A DNA stretch of 64,000 nt from Sipunculus nudus (lineage: Eukaryota > Annelida > Sipuncula > Golfingiida > Sipunculidae): contig CM049316.1 in assembly GCA_026874595.1 (NCBI GenBank), positions 48,488,695-48,552,694 on the forward strand, read 5' to 3'. How positions within the stretch are numbered: position 1 is the stretch's first letter; each line of letters starts with the position of its first letter. The translations under genes and the position numbers were made by a program. This document shows positions 43,977 through 56,400 of this stretch, piece by piece. The notes below the pieces were generated by a model. It saw only the letters and a list, made by a program, of their open reading frames with translations, had not been told where the DNA came from and made no database searches.

Positions 43977-44832
43977 CAGGCCTCAAATTTGGGACCGGCA
44001 ACCGGCAAATGCCGGTTAAAATTGGCTGGCTGCCGTCAGCCACGATCCTGACCCGCAGCTTGCTGCCGGTCAAAAAAATTCCTCACTGCGTCCTTGTCTG
44101 TACACAATCTCAGCCACTCTAAATGCTTTTTAATTGAAAAAAAACTTAGTGTTACTGGTTCCCCGTTTACGAGGAAACTGGCCTGGGAAACCAGCAAATG
44201 AGCCCATAGTCTCTTACAGTGACACACGGTGGCGCTAAACTAGCCACCATTCGGATCTACTCGGGGAATATTCCGGGAACATTTCAGATAAAAAATGGCT
44301 ACCCATCGGCCAATCAGAAAAATTATCTTTTATGCATGGCTGGCTGTTATCAGCCAATCATAGCTAAGCATAGCAGTTACTGCAGCGTGGGCTACACGTC
44401 TACATTATGTTACGCGTTATCCGATTGGTCCGCTGTATAAGGATATTGGTAATACAGTTTTGTGGGAAACTACATCGTATCCACGCTGTGTTCAGTTGTA
44501 AAAACCCGCATACTTCGTGTTTAACATATATAGTATATAAATAAATACTCGGAACACCATTAATACATCTGTTATAAGGTCTATCATCTTCCAACTTAGG
44601 CCTGCTATTAAATATGACCTGGTAAAAAAATTCCCATTTCCCAACCCCAGTCTGTGTCTTCATTTCAACCACCTTTGTCACGATGGCTGCATCAGACTTT
44701 ATTCCAAATAAAATAATGCAAACAAATGAAAAAAAAATGAAAATTGCCTGTCAAATTTCTTTGTTGCCTGTCAAGTTCAAATTTGTTCAGTAGCTTGTTA
44801 TTTCCAAAAATGAAATTCGAGGCCTGCTGTAG
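43971..44832. mobile_element. 850-bp inverted-repeat DNA element (hAT-like?) with 6-bp flanking duplication
   Basis: The left end CAGGCCTCAAATTT (43977-43990) and right end AAATTCGAGGCCTG (44813-44826) are inverted repeats with one mismatch in 14. CTGTAG flanks both sides (43971-43976 and 44827-44832). CAGG ends are common in hAT elements, but hATs usually make 8-bp duplications, so the superfamily is uncertain. Inside are ACCGGCAACCGGC repeats next to the left end, three CCAAT-type boxes and a short + strand frame from ATG 44683 to TAG (36 codons). No transposase is present. Confidence 0.6.
44305..44445 (+). promoter_or_regulatory. Promoter-like patch with three CCAAT-type boxes
   Basis: GGCCAATCAG near 44310, AGCCAATCAT near 44353 and the reverse form GATTGG near 44422, followed by TATAAGG near 44436, lie in sequence richer in CpG than its surroundings. 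It sits inside the inverted-repeat element and upstream of the ATG at 44683, so it may be the relic promoter of a transposase gene. Consensus evidence only. Confidence 0.35.
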
Positions 44833-45288
44833 GCCATTTTTGACTGAAATACTGTGTTGGATTCCCTGTGTCAGTCTGGACGCTGGCAATATAATTTATA
44901 GTATTAAAAATTACTGTGAATACTGAGTTTGAGTTCAAAGAGAAAAAACTGTTAATCTTAAAACACAGCATGATCCCATTGTTTTTTGACATAATATTAC
45001 ATGATACATAATATTACATGCTGTCAATACTGACCACAAAAACTAAAATATACTGAATGCAATCTAAAATACTGTACAAATTTCATTCATTTGACAGTAA
45101 ATTACACAATTGTTTAACATGCATACAGTCTCGCTTGCTCTCCTGCACACAAAGACCATCACACACAGGCCTGGTAACTGTGATTGTGAACTAGCGTGCA
45201 CAGGAGGCAATATTAACAAGCCACAAACAAGGTTTGATATTAAAACTTATCAAATTACACCAAAAGTTTATCTAAAATGCCCCTGTCA
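44833..45288. other. Intronic sequence, no recognised gene
   Basis: AT-rich; nothing recognised between the inverted-repeat element and the next family B copy. Confidence 0.35.
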
Positions 45289-46240
45289 TTAGCTCAGCTG
45301 ACAATAAGTCATCTGAGCTATAGTCATGGTCCTTTGTCCATCTTCAGGCCAGCCGGCTGGGCATTAACAGAGCACGTTTTGCAACAGTTGGACCTACGAA
45401 TCTGAAATTCCGCATACAGTTAGATGTCCCAAAAATTTCCTCCCATGCCAAAATTGAGTCACTACAGCTACATCCCTTAGAGATATTAAGGAAAAACCTC
45501 AATTTTCCATTAAAACCCCATTGTCACACCTCAAAAATTGCATAATATAAAAACCACTGACCTGATATTAATCATTTTTAATATATTCCTTATGTATTTT
45601 CTATGTACTTACCAGAAATTAGTTCAATATTTTGTGAATTTTTGAAGTTATGGGCCAGAACATAATGCACTTTGTTAAAAATAAGTAAATATATTTACTC
45701 CCTCACCTTGAGAATCACTGAAGCTAGAGACTTTCTTTTTCAGGGATGTAACATTATTTAATCAAGATTCAATTGTATACCCAAAGTTAGATCTTAATTT
45801 TTCAAATTTTATAAGTTATTAGCATAAATATAAAATCAGTACCTTAAATTTTGCCCAGATTTGACCATGGCACATTTTTTTCTGTAACTTCTGTGTATTT
45901 AATTTTCACAGCATGTTTTCATAAGCATTTGAGCTGTAAACATCTGAAATTTGAAACTATTTGATCGAAAACTGTAGATTTTATTCAAGTTTTCAAGCAC
46001 CATGTCAAATATTGTTTCCATCAAGCTAGTGTTATGCAGTTTACTATAGCTCAGCTCCCCAGCTTAATGGGCCAGCTCTCAGCTCCCAAGATTCAATTGT
46101 ATATCCAAAATTATGTCTGAATTTGTCAATTTTTTTAAAGTTTTTAGCTTAAATAAAAAACCAATACCTTAAACTTTGTCAAACTTTGGCCGGGGCTTGT
46201 TGATTCCCTGTAAGCATTGTTGATTTGATTTTCACAGCAT
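45289..46240 (+). repeat. Family B repeat, 3'-truncated copy
   Basis: The head TTAGCTCAGCTGACAATAAG (second arm AGTCATCTGAGCT) is followed by the first half of the family B body ('ttagatgtcccaaaa', 'aaaaacctcaattttcc', 'gaccatggcac'). The tail is missing, and the copy fades out shortly before the CENPL exon at 46343. Confidence 0.6.
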
Positions 46241-46342
46241 GTATATGTCAAGACCCAGATCCTGATCTGAACCAATTGGCAATATACAAAAGGATTTAAT
46301 CTGCAAAAGTCTTGTCTATATTGGACTCTGGTATTGTTTCAG

Positions 46343-46390
46343 ATGACCCTGATGCAGTGTATGTCCTACTCACAGACAAGAAAGGAGGAA
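46343..46390 (+). CDS. CENPL: CENPL exon (48 bp), beta-strand region after the conserved helix
   Basis: The acceptor TATTGTTTCAG and donor GAA|GTATGT bound the exon. Its first two bases complete a His codon with the C left by exon 43058-43142. It then reads D-P-D-A-V-Y-V-L-L-T-D-K-K-G-G and leaves one base. The D-P-(D/E)-A followed by hydrophobic residues fits the segment that follows in CENP-L. The next exon must start with two bases of a split codon; it is not seen before the satellite and should lie beyond the window. Confidence 0.75.
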
Positions 46391-46608
46391 GTATGTTATC
46401 TTTATATTTTTCTATATTGTGACCCTCTATTCTCCGAGCTACGGGGAATAATTAAAATAGAATAGAATAATTAAAAAATTTGATACAAAAGCTCCAATAT
46501 CTGAAAAACTAATGCATTGATTACCATGATTCTTTGCATACATATTAATAAAATAGTGTTTCATCATTTCCTGAAGACTTGTGGCACCAACTGTATTTTT
46601 GCGCATTC
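46391..46608. other. Intron start with family D-like remnant
   Basis: The stretch resembles family D ('aatacaaaagctccaatatc', 'aactaatgcat', compare 39340-39375). No gene is seen. Confidence 0.4.
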
Positions 46609-47230
46609 TTTTAGCTCAGCTGAGTAAAAGTCATCTAAGCTATAGTCCTGGTCCTTTGTCCGTTGTCCATCCCTCCCTCCATCTGTCTGTCCATCGTCCG
46701 TCCATTAGACTGGCACGTTTTGAAACCGTAAGACCTATGAATCCAAAATTTGGCATACTGTTAGATGTCCGCAAAAATCTCCTACCATACCGAAAATTAG
46801 GTCAATATGACTACATTCCTTTGAAATATTTAATAAAAACCTCAAATTTCCATTAAAACCTATTGTCACACTTCAAAGTAATCTCCTATATATTTCATAT
46901 AAACATGCTAGAAATTAAGTCTGTTAAGTATAATTCTTTAAGTTATGGGCCTGAACATAATGGGCTTTGTAAAAAATCAGGAAAAATATTTACTCACTTA
47001 ACATGAAAAATTTTGATACTAGAGACTATTTTCCCAAGTATATAAATTTGTTTAATTAAGATTCAATTGTTTACTCAAACTTAGATCTGAATTTTGTAAT
47101 TTTTTTAAGTTATTAGCATAAAAATAAAATCAGTACCTTAAAACTTGCCCAACTTTTACCATGGCATGTTTTTTTCCTGTAAGTACTATTGATTTAATTT
47201 TACCAGCATGTAAACAGTATTCAGGTTAAT
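46609..47230 (+). repeat. Family B repeat, 3'-truncated copy
   Basis: The head TTTTAGCTCAGCTGAGTAAA, a CCATCCCTCCCTCCATCTGT tract and the first half of the family B body are followed by loss of similarity near 47230. Non-coding. Confidence 0.6.
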
Positions 47231-47441
47231 TTGTTTAAGCTGAAAATTGAAAGTAAAAGCTTGAAAATTAGGCAAACCCAACCCACCAAGTGTTATGCAG
47301 TAATTGTTATTGTTTTCACTATATATCCTTAATTGTAATGCTGTTTCCACTCCAATATGCAAAAACTTTCCTTAAAAAAAGTAATTTTAAAGTAGAATCC
47401 AGAAGATGCCATGTTGTGTTAATGTAGCATTTTGAGGTTAA
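47231..47441. other. Short unassigned spacer before the satellite
   Basis: AT-rich. From about 47415 it drifts into satellite-like sequence ('tgttgtgttaatgtagcatt'). Confidence 0.35.
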
Positions 47442-50400
47442 TTTGTGTTATGGCCCAGTAATAGGATTGATTTCCCTCCCAGGACCTGCTGGAGGTTTGT
47501 TTGTGTTATGACCCAGTAATAGGGTTGATTACCCTCCCAGGACCCACTGGAGGTTTGTTCGTGTTATGACCCGGTAATAGGGTTGATTACTCTCCCAGGA
47601 CCCACTGGAGGTTTGTTTGTGTTATGATCAAGTAATAGGGTTGATAACCCTCCAAGGACCCACTGGAGGTTTGTTTGTGTAATGACCCAGTAATAGGATT
47701 GATTACCCTCCCAGGACCCACTGGAGGTTTGTTTGTGTTATGATCAAGTAATAGGGTTGATTACCCTCCCAGGACCCACTGGAGGTTTGTTTGTGTTATG
47801 ATCAAGTAATAGGGTTGATTACCCTCCCAGGACCTGCTGGAGGTTTGTTTGTGTTATGACCCAGAAATAGGGTTGATTACCCTCCCAGGACCTGCTTTAG
47901 GTTTGTTTGTGTTATGACCCAGTAATAGGGTTGATAACCCTCCAAGGACCCACTGGAGGTTTGTTTGTGTTATGATCAAGTAATAGGGTTGATAACCCTC
48001 CAAGGACCTGCTGGAGGTTTGTTTGTGTTATGACCCAGCAATAGGGTTGATTACCCTCCCAGGACCCACTGGAGGTTTGTTTGTGTTATGATCAAGTAAT
48101 AGGGTTGATTACCCTCCCAGGACCCACTGGAGGTTTGTTTGTCTTATGATCAAGTAATAGGGTTGATTACCCTCCAAGGACCCACTGGAGGTTTGTTTGT
48201 GTTATGATCAAGTAATAGGGTTGATTACCCTCCCAGGACCCACTGGAGGTTTGTTTGTGTTATGATCAAGTAATAGGGTTGATTACCCTCCCAGGACCCA
48301 CTGGAGGTTTGTTTGTGTTATGATCAAGTAATAGGGTTGATTACCCTCCCAGGACCTGCTGGAGGTTTGTTTATGTTATGACCCAGTAATAGGGTTGATT
48401 ACCCTCCCAGGACCTGCTGGAGGTTTGTTTGTGTTATGACCCAGTAATAGGGTTGATTACCCTCCCAGGACCTGCTGGAGGTTTGTTTGTGTTATGACCC
48501 AGTAATAGGATTGATTTCCCTCCCAGGACCCACTGGAGGTTTGTTTGTGTTATGACCCAGTAATAGGGTTGATTACCCTCCCAGGACCCACTGGAGCTTT
48601 GTTTGTGTTATGACCCGGTAATAGGGTTGATTACTCTCCCAGGACCTGCTGGAGTTTCGTTTGTGTTATGACCAAGTAATAGGGTTGATTACCCTCCCAG
48701 GACCTGCTGGAGGTTTGTTTGTGTTATGACCCAGCAATAGGGTTGATTACCCTCCCAGGACCCACTGGAGGTTTGTTTGTGTTATGATCAAGTAATAGGG
48801 TTGATAACCCTCCAAGGACCCACTGGAGGTTTGTTTGTGTAATGACCCAGTAATAGGATTGCTTACCCTCCCAGGACCTGCTGGAGGTTTGTTTGTGTTA
48901 TGACCCAGTAATAGGGTTGATTACCCTCCCAGGACCCACTGGAGGTTTGTGTAATGATCAAGTAATAGGGTTGATTACCAACCTAGGACCCACTGGAGGT
49001 TTGTTTGTGTTATGATCAAGTAATAGGGTTGATTACCCTCCCAGGACCCACTGGAGGTTTGTTTGTGTTATGATCAAGTAAAAGGGGTTGATTACCCTCC
49101 CAGGACCCACTGGAGGTTTGTTTGTGTTATGATCAAGTAATAGGGTTGATTACCCTCCAAGGACCCACTGGAGGTTTGTTTGTGTTATGATCAAGTAATA
49201 GGGTTGATTACCCTCCCAGGACCTGCTGGAGGTTTGTTTGTGTTATGACCCAGCAATAGGGTTGATTACCCTCCCAGGACCTGCTGGAGGTTTGTTTGTG
49301 TCATGACCCAGTAATAGGGTCGATAACCCTCCAAGGACCCACTGGAGGTTTGTTTGTGTTATGATCAAGTAATAGGGTTGATTACCCTCCCAGGACCCAC
49401 TGGAGGTTTGTTTGTGTTATGATCAAGTAATAGGGTTGATTACCCTCCCAGGACCTGCTGGAGGTTTGTTTGTGTTATGACCCAGCAATAGGGTTGATTA
49501 CCCTCCCAGGACCTGCTGGAGGTTTGTTTGTGTTATGACCCAGTAATAGGGTTGATTACCCTCCCAGGACCTGCTGGAGGTTTGTTTGTGTTATGATCAA
49601 GTAATAGGGTTGATTACCCTCCCAGGACCCACAGGAGGTTTGTTTGTGTTATGATCAAGTAATAGGGTTGATTACCCTCCCAGGACCTGCTGACTGTTTG
49701 TTTGTGTTATGACCCATTAATAGGATTGATTACCCTCCCAGGACCTGCTGGAGGTTTGTTTGTGTTATGACCCAGTAATAGGGTTGATTACCCTCCCAGG
49801 ACCCACTGGAGGTTTGTGTTATGATCAAGTAATAGGGTTGATTACCCTCCCAGGACCTGCTGGAGGTTTGTTTGTGTTATGACCCAGCAATTGGGTTGAT
49901 TACCCTCTCAGGACCCACTGGAGGTTTGTTTGTGTTATGATCAAGTAATAGGGTTGATAACCCTCCAAGGACCCACTGGAGGTTTGTTTGTGTTATGGTC
50001 AAGTAATAGGGTTGATTACCCTCCCAGGACCCACTGGAGGTTTGTTTGTGTTATGATCAAGTAATAGGGTTGATTACCCTCCCAGGACCTGCTGGAGGTT
50101 TGTTTGTGTTATGACCCAGCAATAGGGTTGATTACCCTCCCAGGACCCACTGGAGGTTTGTTTGTGTTATGATCAAGTAATAGGGTTGATTACCCTCCCA
50201 GGACCCACTGGAGGTTTGTTTGTGTTATGGTCAAGTAACAGGGTTGATAACCCTCCAAGGACCCACTGGAGGTTTGTTTGTGTTATGGTCAAGTAATAGG
50301 GTTGATTACCCTCCCAGGACCCACTGGAGGTTTGTTTGTGTTATGGTCAAGTAATAGGGTTGATAACCCTCCAAGGACCCACTGGAGGTTTGTTTGTGTT

Positions 50401-53400
50401 ATGATCAAGTAATAGGGTTGATAACCCTCCAAGGACCCACTGGAGGTTTGTTTGTGTTATGGTCAAGTAATAGGGTTGATAACCCTCCAAGCACCCACTG
50501 GAGGTTTTTTTGTGTTATGGTCAAGTAATAGGGTTGATTACCCTCCCAGGACCCACTGGAGGTTTGTTTGTGTTATGACCCAGCAATAGGGTTGATTACC
50601 CTCCCAGGACCTGCTGGAGGTTTGTTTGTGTTATGATCAAGTAATAGGGTTGATTACCCTCCCAGGACCCACTGGAGGTTTGTTTGTGTTATGATCAAGT
50701 AATAGGGTTGATTACCCTCCCAGGACCCACTGGAGGTTTGTTTGTGTTATGACCCAGCAATAGGGTTGATAACCCTCCAAGGACCCACTGGATGTTTGTT
50801 TGTGTTATGGTCAAGTAATAGGGTTGATAACCCTCCAAGGACCCACTGGAGGTTTGTTTGTGTTATGGTCAAGTAATAGGGTTGATTAACCTCCAAGGAC
50901 CCACTGGAGGTTTGTTTGTGTTATGGTCAAGTAATAGGGTTGATTACCCTCCCAGGACCCACTGGAGGTTTGTTTGTGTTATGATCAAGTAATAGGGTTG
51001 ATTACCCTCCCAGGACCCACTGGAGGTTTTTTTGTGTTATGACCCAGCAATAGGGTTGATAACCCTCCAAGGACCCACTGGAGGTTTGTTTGTGTTATGG
51101 TCAAGTAATAGGGTTGATAACCCTCCAATGACCCACTGGAGGTTTGTTTGTGTTATGGTCAAGTAATAGGGTTGATTACCCTCCCAGGACTCACTGGAGG
51201 TTTGTTTGTGTTATGATCAAGTAATAGGGTTGATTACCCTCCCAGGACCCACTGGAGGTTTGTTTGTGTTATGATCAAGTAATAGGGTTGATTACCCTCC
51301 CAGGACCCACTGAAGGTTTGTGTTGTGATCAAGTAATAGGGTTGATTACCCTGCCAGGACCCACTGGAGGTTTGTTTGTGTTATGATCAAGTAATAGGGT
51401 TGATTACCCTCCCAGGACCCACTGGAGGTTTGTTTGTGTTATGATCAAGTAATAGGGTTGATTACCCTCCCAGGACCCACTGGAGGTTTGTTTGTGTTAT
51501 GATCAAGTAATAGGGTTGATAACCCTCCAAGGACCCACTGGAGGATTGTTTGTGTTATGATCAAGTAATAGGGTTGATTACCCTCCAAGGACCCACTGGA
51601 GGTTTGTGTTATAATCAAGTTATAGGGTTGATTACCCTCCCAGGACCCACTGGAGGTTTGTTTGTGTTATGATCAAGTAATAGGGTTGATTACCCTCCCA
51701 GGACCCACTGGAGGTTTGTATGTGTTATGATCAAGTAATAGGGTTGATTACCCTCCCAGGACCCACTGGAGGTTTGTGTTATGATCAAGTAATAGGGTTG
51801 ATTACCCTCCCAGGACCCACTGGAGGTTTGTTTGTGTTATGATCAAGTAATAGGGTTGATTACCCTCCCAGGACCCACTGGAGGTTTGTGTTATGATCAA
51901 GTAATAGGGTTGATTACCCTCCCAGGACCCACTGGAGGTTTGTTTGTGTTATGATCAAGTAATAGGGTTGATTACCCTCCCAGGACCCACTGGAGGTTTG
52001 TGTTATGATCAAGTAATAGGGTTGATTACCCTGCCAGGACCCACTGGAGGTTTGTTTGTGTTATGATCAAGTAATAGGGTTGATAACCCTCCAAGGACCC
52101 ACTGGAGGTTTGTTTGTGTTATGATCAAGTAATAGGGTTGATAACCCTCCAAAGACCCACTGGAGGTTTGTTTGTGTTATGACCCAGCAATAGGGTTGAT
52201 TACCCTCCAAGGACCTGCTGGAGGTTTGTTTGTGTTATGATCAAGTAATAGGGTTGATAACCCTCCCAGGACCCACTGGAGGTTTGTTTGTGTTATGATC
52301 AAGTAATAGGGTTGATTACCCTCCCAGGACCTGCTAGAGTTTTGTTTGTGTTATGACCCAGTAATAGGGTTGATTACCCTCAAAGGACCTGCTGGAGGTT
52401 TGTTTGTGTTATGATCAAGTAATAGGGTTGATTACCCTCCCAGGACCCACTGGAGGTTTGTTTGTGTTATGATCAAGTAATAGGGTTGATAACCCTCCAA
52501 GGACCCACTGGAGGTTTGTTTGTGTTATGACCCAGCAATAGGGTTGATTACCCTCCAAGGACCTGCTGGAGGGTTGTTTGTGTTATGATCAAGTAATAGG
52601 GTTGATAACCCTCCCAGGACCCACTGGAGGTTTGTTTGTGTTATGATCAAGTAATAGGGTTGATTACCCTCCCAGGACCTGCTGGAGGTTTGTTTGCGTT
52701 ATGACCCAGTAGTAGGGTTGATTACCCTCCCAGGACCCACTGGAGGTTTGTTTGTGTTATGACCCGGTAATAGGGTTGATTACTCTCCCAGGACCTGCTG
52801 GAGTTTCGTTTGTGTTATGACCAAGTAATAGGGTTGATTACCCTCCCAGGACCTGCTGGAGGTTTGTTTGTGTTATGACCCAGCAATAGGGTTGATTACC
52901 CTCCCAGGACCCACTGGAGGTTTGTTTGTGTTATGATCAAGTAATAGGGTTGATTACCCTCCCAGGACCTGCTGGAGGTTTGTTTATGTTATGACCCAGT
53001 AATAGGGTTGATTACCCTCCCAGGACCTGCTGGAGGTTTGTTTGTGTTATGACCCAGTAATAGGGTTGATTACCCTCCCAGGACCTGCTGGAGGTTTGTT
53101 TGTGTTATGACCCAGTAATAGGATTGATTTCCCTCCCAGGACCCACTGGAGGTTTGTTTGTGTTATGACCCAGTAATAGGGTTGATTACCCTCCCAGGAC
53201 CCACTGGAGCTTTGTTTGTGTTATGACCCGGTAATAGGGTTGATTACTCTCCCAGGACCTGCTGGAGTTTCGTTTGTGTTATGACCAAGTAATAGGGTTG
53301 ATTACCCTCCCAGGACCTGCTGGAGGTTTGTTTGTGTTATGACCCAGCAATAGGGTTGATTACCCTCCCAGGACCCACTGGAGGTTTGTTTGTGTTATGA

Positions 53401-56400
53401 TCAAGTAATAGGGTTGATAACCCTCCAAGGACCCACTGGAGGTTTGTTTGTGTAATGACCCAGTAATAGGATTGCTTACCCTCCCAGGACCTGCTGGAGG
53501 TTTGTTTGTGTTATGACCCAGTAATAGGGTTGATTACCCTCCCAGGACCCACTGGAAGTTTGTGTAATGATCAAGTAATAGGGTTGATTACCAACCTAGG
53601 ACCCACTGGAGGTTTGTTTGTGTTATGATCAAGTAATAGGGTTGATTACCCTCCCAGGACCCACTGGAGGTTTGTTTGTGTTATGATCAAGTAAAAGGGG
53701 TTGATTACCCTCCCAGGACCCACTGGAGGTTTGTTTGTGTTATGATCAAGTAATAGGGTTGATTACCCTCCCAGGACCCACTGGAGGTTTGTTTGTGTTA
53801 TGATCAAGTAATAGGGTTGATTACCCTCCCAGATCCTGCTGGAGGTTTGTTTGTGTTATGACCCAGCAATAGGGTTGATTACCCTCCCAGGACCTGCTGG
53901 AGGTTTGTTTGTGTCATGACCCAGTAATAGGGTCGATAACCCTCCAAGGACCCACTGGAGGTTTGTTTGTGTTATGATCAAGTAATAGGGTTGATTACCC
54001 TCCCAGGACCCACTGGAGGTTTGTTTGTGTTATGATCAAGTAATAGGGTTGATTACCCTCCCAGGACCTGCTGGAGGTTTGTTTGTGTTATGACCCAGCA
54101 ATAGGGTTGATTACCCTCCCAGGACCTGCTGGAGGTTTGTTTGTGTTATGACCCAGTAATAGGGTTGATTACCCTCCCAGGACCCACTGGAGGTTTGTTT
54201 GTGTTATGATCAAGTAATAGGGTTGATTACCCTCCAAGGACCCACTGGAGGATTGTTTGTGTTATGACCCAGTAATAGGGTCGATAACCCTCCAAGGACC
54301 CACTGGAGGTTTGTTTGTGTTATGATCAAGTAATAGGATTGATTACCCTCCAAGGACCCACTGGAGGATTGTTTGTGTTATGACCCAGTAATAGGGTCGA
54401 TAACCCTCCAAGGACCCACTGGAGGTTTGTTTGTGTTATGACCCAGTAATAGGGTCGATAACCCTCCAAGGACCCACTGGAGGTTTGTTTGTGTTATGAT
54501 CAAGTAATAGGGTTGATTACCCTCCCAGGACCCACTGGAGGATTGTTTGTGTTATGGTCAAGTAATAGGGTTGATTACCCTCCCAGGACCCACTGGAGGA
54601 TTGTTTGTGTTATGACCCAGTAATAGGGTCGATAACCCTCCAAGGACCCACTGGAGGTTTGTTTGTGTTATGACCCAGTAATAGGGTCGATAACCCTCCA
54701 AGGACCCACTGGAGGTTTGTTTGTGTTATGATCAAGTAATAGGGTTGATTACCCTCCAAGGACCCACTGGAGGATTGTTTGTGTTATGATCAAGTAATAG
54801 GGTTGATTACCCTCCAAGGACCCACTGGAGGATTGTTTGTGTTATGACCCAGTAATAGGGTCGATAACCCTCCAAGGACCCACTGGAGGTTTGTTTGTGT
54901 TATGACCCAGTAATAGGGTCGATAACCCTCGAAGGACCCACTGGAGGTTTGTTTGTGTTATGATCAAGTAATAGGGTTGATAACCCTCCAAGGACCCACT
55001 GGAGGTTTGTTTGTGTTATGGTCAAGTAATAGGGTTGATAACCCTCCAAGGACCCACTGGAGGTTTGTTTGTGTTATGGTCAAGTAATAGGGTTGATAAC
55101 CCTCCAAGGACCCACTGGAGGTTTGTTTGTGTTATGGTCAAGTAATAGGGTTGATTACCCTCCAAGCACCCACTGGAGGTTTTTTTGTGTTATGGTCAAG
55201 TAATAGGGTTGATTACCCTCCCAGGACCCACTGGAGGTTTGTTTGTGTTATGACCCAGCAATAGGGTTGATTACCCTCCCAGGACCTGCTGGAGGTTTGT
55301 TTGTGTTATGATCAAGTAATAGGGTTGATTACCCTCCCAGGACCCACTGGAGGTTTGTTTGTGTTATGATCAAGTAATAGGGTTTATTACCCTCCCAGGA
55401 CCCACTGGAGGTTTGTTTGTGTTATGACCCAGCAATAGGGTTGATAACCCTCCAAGGACCCACTGGATGTTTGTTTGTGTTATGGTCAAGTAATAAGGTT
55501 GATAACCCTCCAAGGACCCACTGGAGGTTTGTTTGTGTTATGGTCAAGTAATAGGGTTGATTAACCTCCAAGGACCCACTGGAGGTTTGTTTGTGTTATG
55601 GTCAAGTAATAGGGTTGATTACCCTCCCAGGACCCACTGGAGGTTTGTTTGTGTTATGATCAAGTAATAGGGTTGATTACCCTCCCAGGACCCACTGGAG
55701 GTTTTTTTGTGTTATGACCCAGCAATAGGGTTGATAACCCTCCCAGGACCCACTGGAGGTTTGTTTGTGTTATGGTCAAGTAATAGGGTTGATAACCCTC
55801 CAATGACCCACTGGAGGTTTGTTTGTGTTATGGTCAAGTAATAGGGTTGATTACCCTCCCAGGACTCACTGGAGGTTTGTTTGTGTTATGATCAAGTAAT
55901 AGGGTTGATTACCCTCCCAGGACCCACTGGAGGTTTGTTTGTGTTATGATCAAGTAATAGGGTTGATTACCCTCCCAGGACCCACTGAAGGTTTGTGTTG
56001 TGATCAAGTAATAGGGTTGATTACCCTGCCAGGACCCACTGGAGGTTTGTTTGTGTTATGATCAAGTAATAGGGTTGATTACCCTCCCAGGACCCACTGG
56101 AGGTTTGTTTGTGTTATGATCAAATAATAGGGTTGATTACCCTCCCAGGACCCACTGGAGGTTTGTTTGTGTTATGATCAAGTAATAGGGTTGATAACCC
56201 TCCAAGGACCCACTGGAGGATTGTTTGTGTTATGATCAAGTAATAGGGTTGATTACCCTCCAAGGACCCACTGGAGGTTTGTGTTATAATCAAGTTATAG
56301 GGTTGATTACCCTCCCAGGACCCACTGGAGGTTTGTTTGTGTTATGATCAAGTAATAGGGTTGATTACCCTCCCAGGACCCGCTGGAGGTTTGTTTGTGT

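Noticed and set aside
44036-44227. 63-codon minus-strand frame as a gene
   Set aside because: It lies inside the inverted-repeat element, and I could not match it to any family in this or neighbouring frames.
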